Below are positions 7,511-14,291 of a DNA stretch of 29,445 nt, piece after piece (the first letter of the stretch is position 1; every line of letters begins with the position of its first letter). A model generated the notes under the pieces. That model was not told where the DNA came from. It saw only the letters and a program-made list of their open reading frames with translations, and ran no database searches. Source of the DNA: an uncultured Collinsella sp. (GTDB lineage Bacteria > Actinomycetota > Coriobacteriia > Coriobacteriales > Coriobacteriaceae); the NCBI GenBank assembly GCA_900550965.1, contig URUC01000015.1, forward strand, positions 1 to 29,445, read 5' to 3'. Made by a program: the position numbers and the translations under genes.

Positions 7511-8716
7511 ATGAGCGGGCTGATTATCGATAGCGAAGCCTGTATCGGCTGCGGTCGCTGCGTTCGCGCCTGCGCCTCGGGCGGCATTGTGGTGGAGGGT
7601 GAGCGCCCCAATCGCTGTGCCCGCGTAACCGACGGCTGTATCCTGTGCGGTGGGTGCGTCGACGCCTGCCCCGTCAACGCCATCTCGATTGAGCGCGACG
7701 GGGCCGCCGGCGCGGCAGACCTTGACGCATATCGAGACATCTGGATCTTCGTGCAGACTGACGAGCACGATGCCGTTGCATCCGTGGCCTTCGAGCTCAT
7801 GGGCAAGGGGCGCGAGCTTGCCGATGCCCGCGGCTGCCGTCTGGTGGCACTGGTCGGCATGAGCCCCGAGGGCTCACTCGGGGACCTGGAGCATCTGATT
7901 TGCGCCGGTGCGGACGAAGTTCTGGTCTGTCGTGACGAGCGCCTGCGTCAGAACGACGCGGAGGTCTACGCCCGCTTGATCTGCGATTTGGTAGCCGAGC
8001 GCAAGCCCGAGGCCATTCTGTACGGCGCGACCGCCTTTGGTCGCGAGCTGGCGCCCAGTGTGGCCGTGCGCTTGCAGACGGGCCTTACGGCCGATTGCAC
8101 GGTGCTTTCGATGGATACGGAGACGGGTCTGCTGCAGCAGACGCGCCCGGCGTTTGGCGGCAACCTGATGGCCACCATTATCTGCCCCAACCACCGTCCT
8201 CAGATGGCAACGGTGCGCCCCGGCATCTTTAAGGCGCCCGAGTTTGACTATAGCCGCTCCGGCACGATTGCCCAGGTAGTGCTAGCGGATGACGTTAAGG
8301 CCCGTGTCGAGATCTCGATTCCCGCCGAGGAGTGGGGACAGCAGGCCTCAATTGCCGATGCCGAGCGTCTAGTCGTGGTGGGCCGCGGCATCGGCTCCAA
8401 GAAAAACCTACCGCTGATGCGAAGGCTTGCCGAGGCTCTGGGTGCCGAGCTTGGCTGCACGCGCCCCGTGGTGGAGGCCGGCTGGCTGGAGTATCGCCAC
8501 CAAATTGGCCAGACGGGTGTATCGGTCTCGCCCAAGCTCCTCGTGAGCATCGGTGTCTCGGGCGCTATCCAGCATCTCGCCGGCATCGGTGGGGCGGAGT
8601 GCATTGTCGCCATCAATGAGGACCCGGATGCCCCCATCTTCGGTGCCGCCCGGTACAAGGTCGTCGGCGATGCCGTTGAGATCGTTGAGGAACTGCTGGC
8701 TCAGCTCGAGTGCTAA
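7511..8716 (+). CDS. etfA: EtfA with N-terminal two-cluster ferredoxin domain
   Basis: 401 aa. ATG at 7511 directly abuts the etfB stop. Residues 11-21 (CIGCGRCVRAC) and 43-54 (CILCGGCVDACP) are two 4Fe-4S binding motifs, a fused ferredoxin domain absent from ordinary EtfA but present in LctC and CarE of acetogens. The Etf alpha domain follows (ELAPSVAVRLQTGLTADCTV), and the C-terminal FAD-binding domain shows VVVGRGIGSKKN, then QIGQTGVSVSPKL, IGVSGAIQH and INEDPDAPIF. The product should pass electrons between the dehydrogenase, NAD and ferredoxin in the cytoplasm. Its last four bases overlap the end of the convergent HD gene. Not followed by a lactate permease or racemase. Confidence 0.93.
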   Translation: MSGLIIDSEACIGCGRCVRACASGGIVVEGERPNRCARVTDGCILCGGCVDACPVNAISIERDGAAGAADLDAYRDIWIFVQTDEHDAVASVAFELMGKGRELADARGCRLVALVGMSPEGSLGDLEHLICAGADEVLVCRDERLRQNDAEVYARLICDLVAERKPEAILYGATAFGRELAPSVAVRLQTGLTADCTVLSMDTETGLLQQTRPAFGGNLMATIICPNHRPQMATVRPGIFKAPEFDYSRSGTIAQVVLADDVKARVEISIPAEEWGQQASIADAERLVVVGRGIGSKKNLPLMRRLAEALGAELGCTRPVVEAGWLEYRHQIGQTGVSVSPKLLVSIGVSGAIQHLAGIGGAECIVAINEDPDAPIFGAARYKVVGDAVEIVEELLAQLEC

Positions 8717-9525
8717 GCGCTTGCCAGCCAGCGGCGCAGCTCGTCCTTAAGGCGGCTCCAGGTTGCCTGCGCGGCGGGGTCGGTAAAGGGTCGCGTAATG
8801 CCAAAGGGCGCGTCGAGCAGGCGATAGATATCGCCTTGCTCGCGCGCCAGTGCACGGCTTGCCGGATGGACGAGCTCAAACATAAAGCAGATGAGCCCCA
8901 CCAGGTAGTCCGCCGGCTCGTTGCGCTCGTCACGCGCGACGCAGCGATGCTCGTCAAAGGCGGTAAGCGCCGGTGTCGAGAAGTGGCTGGCGAGAAACGT
9001 GTCCTCATCCACCTTGAGGATGGTGTCGACGGTGCTGTCGGCGATGGTGCGCATAATGTCGATCTTGTCGCCATCGCGCACGATATCGCAGAAGCGCCGC
9101 GTGCGCTCGTCGAGCTGCGCGGGTAGACGGAAATCGCTGTGATAGGCAATGCTCGCTCGGATGAGCTCATCTTCTGCCGGGTCATCGATAAAGTCGCGGA
9201 CGCTCGTCACGGCGGGTGCATCGGCGGGATTCTCGCCAAAGAGGACCTCGATGCCCAGCGCTGCATGGCCCATGCTCTCGGCGTCCTTAAAGGTGTCCCA
9301 GCGTCGCAGCTGCTCAAAGCGGCCTATATCGTGCAGCAGGCCGCAAAGCCATGCCAAGTCAATATCATCTGACGACCAGCCCTGCTCGCGCGCTACGGCA
9401 TCGCATGCCTCGGCCACGTGGTACGTATGCTCGATTTTGAGCGCGATGCGTGGGTTGGTGGCGTCGTAGGCATCGGTGTAGCTTTTGAAGGCTGCGCGCG
9501 CCCGGTCTCGATCGATAGCTGTCAT
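8713..9525 (-). CDS. HD-domain metal-dependent phosphohydrolase
   Basis: 270 aa. ATG at 9525; the stop overlaps that of convergent etfA (8713-8716). The HD superfamily motifs are readable: H33 in KIEHTYHV, the H65-D66 pair in CGLLHDIGRFEQ, a further H87 (SMGHAAL), and a later Asp in FCDIVRDGDKIDI. This is the layout of stand-alone HD phosphohydrolases that act on nucleotides or phosphoesters with bound divalent metal. No sensor or membrane segment is seen, so it is cytoplasmic. The substrate cannot be deduced. It is divergent from azlC; the 126 bp between them hold a perfect 11-bp inverted repeat that could influence both. Confidence 0.85.
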   Translation of the reverse strand: MTAIDRDRARAAFKSYTDAYDATNPRIALKIEHTYHVAEACDAVAREQGWSSDDIDLAWLCGLLHDIGRFEQLRRWDTFKDAESMGHAALGIEVLFGENPADAPAVTSVRDFIDDPAEDELIRASIAYHSDFRLPAQLDERTRRFCDIVRDGDKIDIMRTIADSTVDTILKVDEDTFLASHFSTPALTAFDEHRCVARDERNEPADYLVGLICFMFELVHPASRALAREQGDIYRLLDAPFGITRPFTDPAAQATWSRLKDELRRWLASA

Positions 9526-9556
9526 AATGACTTCCTAAAAAGTTGTGTCTTTCGAT

Positions 9557-9592
9557 CCGGTGGCAATTGTAGGCGAACTTTATTGCCACCGG
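9557..9592. promoter_or_regulatory. perfect 11-bp inverted repeat between HD gene and azlC
   Basis: CCGGTGGCAAT (9557-9567) is mirrored exactly by ATTGCCACCGG (9582-9592), with 14 bp between. It sits in the divergent intergenic space, 31 bp from the HD gene start and 59 bp from the azlC start. It has no T-tract on either side. It may be an operator for a dimeric regulator controlling both genes, or a stem-loop in the azlC leader. Confidence 0.5.
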
Positions 9593-9651
9593 TTGATATT
9601 TCTGCTGCGTTGCGAGGTGCGCTGCAGACGACTTACCAGAATGGGAGTGGC

Positions 9652-10344
9652 ATGGTCCTTAGGATCTTTAAAACCGTCTGGCCGGTGATGCTTACCTATG
9701 TTGCAATAGGCGCGCCGTGCGGAATGATCATGGGGCAGACGGGAATGGAACCCTGGATGGTCTTTGCCCTGAGCAGCACGTTTGTGACGGGCAGCGGCCA
9801 GTTTATGATCTGCAACCTGTGGCTGGCGGGCGTGCCTGCAGCATCGATCGTCGCGAGCGTTGCTGCCATCTCCTCGCGCTTTGCGCTTTACTCGGCATCG
9901 ATCGCGCCGCATCTGACGGGTGCCTCGAAGCGTCAGACGCTGGCTGTTGCCGCGACACTTACCGAGGAGGCATATGGCATCTCGCTTGCCAAGTTGGTTG
10001 AAGGGGAGGATTGGGGCCCGCGCGAGTCCTTTGTGCTCAACGTGATTCTCATCGCAACATGGGGCGTTTCGTGTACGATGGGCGCCATCGTCGGCGCCGT
10101 TGTCGATGTTCCCACCGCCATTGCAGCCTTTGTCTGCACCTCGCTCTTTATCTGCCTGCTCTTTTCGCAGCGGCTGTCGCGCGGCAACGTTGTCGCGGCG
10201 GTTTCGGGCGCGGTGTCCGTCGCCGTATGCAAGTTCTTGGGGTGGACGAATGTCGCCGTGCCGGTAAGCGTACTCGTTGGCGTTGCCGCGGCGCGCGTGT
10301 GCGATGCCCTCGCCGAAGGAAGGGATGCTCGCGATGCCCGTTAA
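9652..10344 (+). CDS. azlC: AzlC family branched-chain amino acid exporter, large subunit
   Basis: 230 aa from ATG 9652 with a GGGAGTGG ribosome site; upstream in-frame codons extend across the intergenic inverted repeat and the HD gene start, so a longer protein is unlikely. The sequence MVLRIFKTVWPVMLTYVAIGAPCG and the following SSTFVTGSGQFMICNLWLAG (cf. the conserved GaaQF motif after helix 2) identify AzlC. Several further hydrophobic helices complete the polytopic membrane protein. AzlC works with the small AzlD to export branched-chain amino acids or analogues. azlD overlaps its end by about 11 bp. In the same window a liv importer is encoded, so uptake and efflux of similar substrates are both present. 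Confidence 0.88.
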   Translation: MVLRIFKTVWPVMLTYVAIGAPCGMIMGQTGMEPWMVFALSSTFVTGSGQFMICNLWLAGVPAASIVASVAAISSRFALYSASIAPHLTGASKRQTLAVAATLTEEAYGISLAKLVEGEDWGPRESFVLNVILIATWGVSCTMGAIVGAVVDVPTAIAAFVCTSLFICLLFSQRLSRGNVVAAVSGAVSVAVCKFLGWTNVAVPVSVLVGVAAARVCDALAEGRDARDAR

Positions 10345-10657
10345 CGAGTTTTTGGTCCTGTGGCTCTCGTCGTGGGCGGCCATCGCGTTTTTCCGCATTG
10401 CCCCGGCGTTTGCTTTGCGCGGGAGAACGCTGTCGCCCCGCGTTACCGAGGCCTTGGGCTATATTCCGCCTGCCGCCTTTGCGGCGCTGGTCGCTAACGA
10501 CCTGATAAGCCCCGGCGCTTTCGATGCCGGCTTGCGGCAGGGCTTGATTCCCTGGATCGCGTCTGCCGGCGTCGTCGTGGTGGCAATCAAGACAAAGTCG
10601 ATGCTATGGTGCTGCGTCTCGGGCATCGTGCTCTATATCGTCTTGAGCCTCGTATAA
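10334..10657 (+). CDS. azlD: AzlD family small subunit of amino acid exporter
   Basis: 107 aa from ATG 10334 (MPVNEFLVLWLSSWAAIAFF), 9 nt after a GGAAGGG site; an ATG at 10325 would add three residues and cannot be excluded. The protein is almost entirely hydrophobic with about four helices, and the segment RVTEALGYIPPAAFAALVAN matches the conserved AzlD region around the second helix. Length is typical (about 100-110 aa). Overlap with azlC implies coupled translation and a two-component membrane complex. The 142 bp that follow hold no clear terminator. Confidence 0.87.
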   Translation: MPVNEFLVLWLSSWAAIAFFRIAPAFALRGRTLSPRVTEALGYIPPAAFAALVANDLISPGAFDAGLRQGLIPWIASAGVVVVAIKTKSMLWCCVSGIVLYIVLSLV

Positions 10658-10799
10658 GAGCAGGGCGCGTTTACCGTCTCGGCTTTACGAATCGGATTTC
10701 TCACCGAGCTGGTCTGCTTCTTCTGGTACCATGGTCAAACTTTACTGTAGCAAAGCGTGACGTGGGCTTTTGTTCCGTGTCAGCGGAAATGGGGGTTTC

Positions 10800-11822
10800 A
10801 TGGCACAGAAAGCGACCGCCAACGAGCAAACGAAATTCAAAGTCCCGCGCATCCCGGGCGACATCATGATCTACCCGATGATCGTCGGCCTTTTGCTCAA
10901 CACCTTCTGTCCGCAGGTTTTCGAGATCGGCGGATTCTTTACCGCCGCCTGCCGTGGCGGTTCCAACACCATCGTTGCCGCGATCCTACTCTTTGTGGGC
11001 GCCGGCATCAGCTTTAAGTCCACGCCGGGTGCCATCAAGACCGGCATCGTCGTGCTGATCCCTAAGCTTGTGGTGGCAGCCGCGCTGGGCCTGGGCGTCG
11101 CGTACTTCTTTAACGATAACTTTTTGGGCCTGAGCTCGGTCTCCATTATCGGCGGCATCACGTTTTGCAACATGGCGCTCTATACGGGCATCATGGGCGA
11201 GTTTGGCGATGAGTCCGAGCAGGGCGCCGTGGGCATCCTGTTCTTTACGGCCGGCCCCGCCGTCACGATGATCATCCTCGGTGTTTCCGGCCTCGCCAAC
11301 ATCCCTGTCGGTACTATCATCGGCTCCATTTTGCCGCTCGTTATCGGCATGGTCCTGGGCAACTTGTTCCCGTTCATCAAGAACCTGCTGGTTCCCGGCA
11401 CCAATGCCGCGATTGCCGTCATCGGATTTCAGCTCGGTGCGTCCATGAGCCTGTCGAGCTTTATCACCGGCGGTATTTCCGGCATCTTGCTGGGCCTTGT
11501 CACGCTGTTTGTCGTCGGTCCCATCACCTTTGCGTTTGAGCGTCTGTGCGGCGGCAATGGCAAGGCCGCTGTGGCTTGCTCCACCATTGCCGGCACGGCT
11601 ATGACCACACCGGTTGCCCTCGCCGAGGTCGCACCGCGCTACGCCGAGCTTGCGCCCACCGCGTACGCTCAGATCGCCACCGCCGTTATCATCACGGCGA
11701 TCATGGCTCCGATTCTGACTGGCTGGGTCGACAAGAAGTTCTGCCAAGGCAAGGAGGATCTGTCGCCTGTCGGTGTCGAGGCCATCGAGAAGGCTGTCGC
11801 GACTGACATCGATGGCGAGTAG
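10800..11822 (+). CDS. kdgT: KdgT-type 2-keto-3-deoxygluconate permease
   Basis: 340 aa. The start is ATG 10800 with GGGGG 4 nt upstream; an in-frame codon ten residues earlier has no ribosome site. Residues 1-20 are a polar leader, then PGDIMIYPMIVGLLLNTFCP begins a run of about ten hydrophobic helices. FFTAACRGGSNTIVAAILLF, ITFCNMALYTGIMGEFG and a CSTIAGTAMTTPVALAEVAP-type stretch are characteristic of the KdgT family of proton-coupled transporters for 2-keto-3-deoxygluconate, a product of pectin and uronate breakdown. No kdg or uronate catabolic genes lie nearby, so the actual substrate could be a related keto-acid. It stands alone as a single-gene unit on the plus strand. Confidence 0.88.
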   Translation: MAQKATANEQTKFKVPRIPGDIMIYPMIVGLLLNTFCPQVFEIGGFFTAACRGGSNTIVAAILLFVGAGISFKSTPGAIKTGIVVLIPKLVVAAALGLGVAYFFNDNFLGLSSVSIIGGITFCNMALYTGIMGEFGDESEQGAVGILFFTAGPAVTMIILGVSGLANIPVGTIIGSILPLVIGMVLGNLFPFIKNLLVPGTNAAIAVIGFQLGASMSLSSFITGGISGILLGLVTLFVVGPITFAFERLCGGNGKAAVACSTIAGTAMTTPVALAEVAPRYAELAPTAYAQIATAVIITAIMAPILTGWVDKKFCQGKEDLSPVGVEAIEKAVATDIDGE

Positions 11823-11873
11823 CAATCGATACCCATCAATGATGCCGGCGTGTGCAATTCGCGCCGTATGGGT

Positions 11874-11909
11874 GCCCGAACAGAAACTGTTTTGCAGTGA
11901 TGTTCGGGC
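11874..11909 (+). promoter_or_regulatory. nested hairpin downstream of kdgT
   Basis: GCCCGAACA (11874-11882) pairs with TGTTCGGGC (11901-11909), and within the 18-nt loop ACTG pairs with CAGT around TTTTG. The hairpin may end kdgT transcripts, although no T-tract follows. Its inner part overlaps the TTGCAG that would be the -35 of the next promoter, so a regulatory role is also possible. Confidence 0.45.
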
Positions 11910-11949
11910 GCTCTGCTATTATCCCCTTTACCCCTGCGGAGTAAAGGGG
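11892..11949 (+). promoter_or_regulatory. candidate promoter with inverted repeat over its start site
   Basis: TTGCAG (11892-11897) and TATTAT (11917-11922) form a promoter-like pair with a 19-bp spacer. Immediately downstream, CCCCTTTAC (11923-11931) and GTAAAGGGG (11941-11949) are exact mirror arms around a 9-bp spacer, covering the expected transcription start. The repeat could be an operator or a 5'-end stem-loop of the diguanylate cyclase mRNA. Symmetry is direct; function is inferred. Confidence 0.45.
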
Positions 11950-12003
11950 TGTTTATTGCCCTGATTCGAATTGGGCGATTCTGACCACTTGGATATTGAA
12001 GGG

Positions 12004-13155
12004 ATGGCGCTAGTGGTTAAGGCACTCAAGATTGAGATATTCGTGCTATGCATGATTGTTCTTATCGGGCTTGCCGTGCGAAGCCGTCGCTCCCTGTTCT
12101 CGAGCACCCAGCAGCTCTTGTTTAGCATGCTGGGCTACACGTCTGCTGCATACATATTATTCGATATGATCTGGACGCTTTCGGACGGTGTGGACGGCAC
12201 GTTGGGCATTGCTGCCAACTGGATTTCCAACGCGGTTTCGTTTTCGCTCTTTGCTATCGCGTGTCTCATTTGGTTTATCTATTCCGAGACGGTGCAGGGT
12301 TCTCGCCTTTTGACCTCGCGCTATAGGGTGGTGCTTGTAGCGTTGCCTACGGCTCTGGTGGTCGTGCTGGCGTTTACCAGTTACTGGACGCACGCCCTGT
12401 TCTATATCGATTCGCAGGGCGTGTATCGTCGCGGCTTTGCCTATATGATCCAGCCCATTGTCAGCTACTGTTACGTTATACATACGTCCCTGCATGCGTT
12501 TGTGCAATCTCGCAGGGTCGAGAGCCTGCAGACGAAGGCCATCTATCGAACCTTGGCATTTTTCGCCATTCCGGCCCTGGTGGGCGGTACCTTTCAGGTC
12601 GTATACTCGGTGCCCGGCCTTTGCGTCGGCATAATGATTAGCATGTTGCTGCTCTACATCGTCTACCAGGAGCAGCTCATCTCGACCGACCCGTTGACTG
12701 GCCTCAACAATCGCAACCGTTTTGAGACCTATATGCTGTCGCTCTTCTCAAATGTGGATCAGGCCGATGGTGTGTATCTGCTTATGATGGACGCTGACGG
12801 CTTTAAGCAGATTAACGACCGGTATGGACATGTTGAGGGCGATCATGCCCTCCAGGTCATATCTGCTACGCTCAAAGAGGTCTGCTCGGCGTCTGGTGGC
12901 TTTATCGCACGTTATGGCGGCGACGAGTTCGTGGTGCTCCAAAAGGCGGCAGCGGACCAGGACATCATACGTCTGTGCGCGTCAATCAACGATGAGCTCG
13001 CACGCGCCGAGGTGCCGTATCTGTTGCGGATGTCCATCGGCTATGCACGGGTCGGTGATGGTGTCGATACCTGGCAAGACTTGCTTCGCGCCGCCGACGC
13101 GGAGCTCTACCGCGTAAAGCGCGAGAAGAAGAAAGCCGGCGCCCAGATACGCTAG
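12004..13155 (+). CDS. membrane-bound GGDEF diguanylate cyclase
   Basis: 383 aa from ATG 12004. A GAAGGG lies almost against this codon, so GTG 12013, better spaced, is an alternative three codons later. The N-terminal ~220 residues hold about seven hydrophobic helices (a 7TM-like sensor without a recognised name). The C-terminal GGDEF domain begins at DPLTG (229-233), contains MMDADGFKQINDRYGH with the metal-binding Asp, and the intact RYGGDEF signature with GGDEF at 305-309. The RxxD inhibitory site normally found five residues before GGDEF is absent, so product inhibition may be missing. The enzyme should make cyclic di-GMP from GTP at the membrane. No EAL or PilZ partner is in the window. 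Confidence 0.92.
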   Translation: MALVVKALKIEIFVLCMIVLIGLAVRSRRSLFSSTQQLLFSMLGYTSAAYILFDMIWTLSDGVDGTLGIAANWISNAVSFSLFAIACLIWFIYSETVQGSRLLTSRYRVVLVALPTALVVVLAFTSYWTHALFYIDSQGVYRRGFAYMIQPIVSYCYVIHTSLHAFVQSRRVESLQTKAIYRTLAFFAIPALVGGTFQVVYSVPGLCVGIMISMLLLYIVYQEQLISTDPLTGLNNRNRFETYMLSLFSNVDQADGVYLLMMDADGFKQINDRYGHVEGDHALQVISATLKEVCSASGGFIARYGGDEFVVLQKAAADQDIIRLCASINDELARAEVPYLLRMSIGYARVGDGVDTWQDLLRAADAELYRVKREKKKAGAQIR

Positions 13156-13256
13156 AAAAAGAGGCGCACGCTTGCGTGCATGGCGGCCCTTGGCTCTCCG
13201 ATGTACTCCATTAAACTAAAGTATGTGAATCCCCTCTGCTAAATAAGGGCAGTTCG

Positions 13257-14192
13257 CTAGGCCTTTTTAGGCCTGTTGACGATGATGATGCCGCCGCAGA
13301 CCAACAGCAGGGCAACGATGACGGTAACGGGGCTCGTGCCGGCGCCCTCGCCGAGCAGCAGCGCGCTCAGCAGCACACCAAAGACGGGGTTCATAAACCC
13401 AAAGACCGAGACGCGGCTGACGGGGTTGACGGCAAGCAGGCGCGACCATAGCGAGTACGCGACGGCGGAGATGAGTGCCATATAGATAATGAGCGCGATG
13501 GCGGGGATGATCGCGGTGGGGGAGAGCGTGCCGCCCATCAAAAACCCGATGACGGTAAGGACCAGGCCGCCGACCAAGAACTGCCACCCGGCAAGCAAGA
13601 CGCCGTCGTGCTTGCGCGAGAAGATGCCGATCAGGCAGGTCGAAAGGGCACCCGCGATGGTGGAGGCCAGGATAAAGCCCTCGCCGTCGAGCGTAAAGCC
13701 AAAGGTACCGTTCGCGCCCGAAAGGTTGACGAGCGCGACGCCGGCAAAGCCCAGCACACAGCCTAGTACCTTGGCCGCATCGAGCTTTTCGGTGCGAAAC
13801 GCCAGGGCGGCAAAGAGGATGGCTAGGAAGTTGGCGCTGGCCTCGATGATGGAACTTGACATGGCACTGGCGCGCGAGAGTCCCAGATAGAAAAAGAAGT
13901 ACTGCCCGATAGTCTGGAAGAGTGACAGGATGCAGATGGGCTTGATATCGCGTACCTGTGGGACGAGCGGGCGGCGCTGAGCTGTGCTCATACCGACGAT
14001 AACCAGGATGCCGGCAAGCGTGAAGCGCAAACCTGCAAAGAGTAGCTGCGAGGCGCTATCGTGCGCCGGGATCCCAAAGAGCGCGTAGCCGATCTTGATG
14101 CAGGGAAAGGCCGATCCCCAGAGTGCACAGCAAACAAGACAGCCCAGGATAAGTCCGGGCAGGGTGGCGAGATGCGGCTTGCGGCTTTCCAT
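13257..14192 (-). CDS. EamA/DMT-superfamily transporter
   Basis: 311 aa from ATG 14192 (MESRKPHLATLPG), with AGGAAGGAC 4 nt upstream; the longer in-frame reading starts inside the purL terminator region. Two EamA repeats are readable: helices from LGCLVCCALWGSAFPCIKIG to about residue 155, then a second set from EGFILASTIAGALSTCLIG to the C-terminus, ten helices in total. SRASAMSSSIIEASANFLAI and NPVSRVSVFGFMNPVFGVLL are the usual conserved helix boundaries. Such proteins export or import small metabolites; the substrate is unknown. The start codon is only 26 nt past the T-tract of the purL terminator, so expression may depend on read-through or on a promoter within the purL-DMT gap. Confidence 0.88.
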   Translation of the reverse strand: MESRKPHLATLPGLILGCLVCCALWGSAFPCIKIGYALFGIPAHDSASQLLFAGLRFTLAGILVIVGMSTAQRRPLVPQVRDIKPICILSLFQTIGQYFFFYLGLSRASAMSSSIIEASANFLAILFAALAFRTEKLDAAKVLGCVLGFAGVALVNLSGANGTFGFTLDGEGFILASTIAGALSTCLIGIFSRKHDGVLLAGWQFLVGGLVLTVIGFLMGGTLSPTAIIPAIALIIYMALISAVAYSLWSRLLAVNPVSRVSVFGFMNPVFGVLLSALLLGEGAGTSPVTVIVALLLVCGGIIIVNRPKKA

Positions 14193-14217
14193 GATGTCCT
14201 TCCTACATGCGCGATGC

Positions 14218-14254
14218 AAAAAAGAACCCGCCACCGGATGTCTCGGTGGCGGGT
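14218..14254 (-). terminator. rho-independent terminator after purL
   Basis: On the minus strand ACCCGCCACCG (14254-14244) and CGGTGGCGGGT (14236-14226) form an 11-bp GC-rich stem with a 7-nt loop, followed by TTC and six T residues (14223-14218). This is a strong intrinsic terminator, 38 bp beyond the purL stop. It lies within the space in front of the DMT transporter, so it may also act as an attenuator. Confidence 0.9.
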
Positions 14255-14291
14255 GTTGTTACCCGAAGGGATTGTAACCGATGGGAAAGGT

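Noticed and set aside
13156..13256. tRNA or terminator between the cyclase and DMT genes
   Set aside because: Only a 6-bp hairpin GCACGC-TT-GCGTGC (13166-13179) without a T-tract is present, and no cloverleaf can be drawn.
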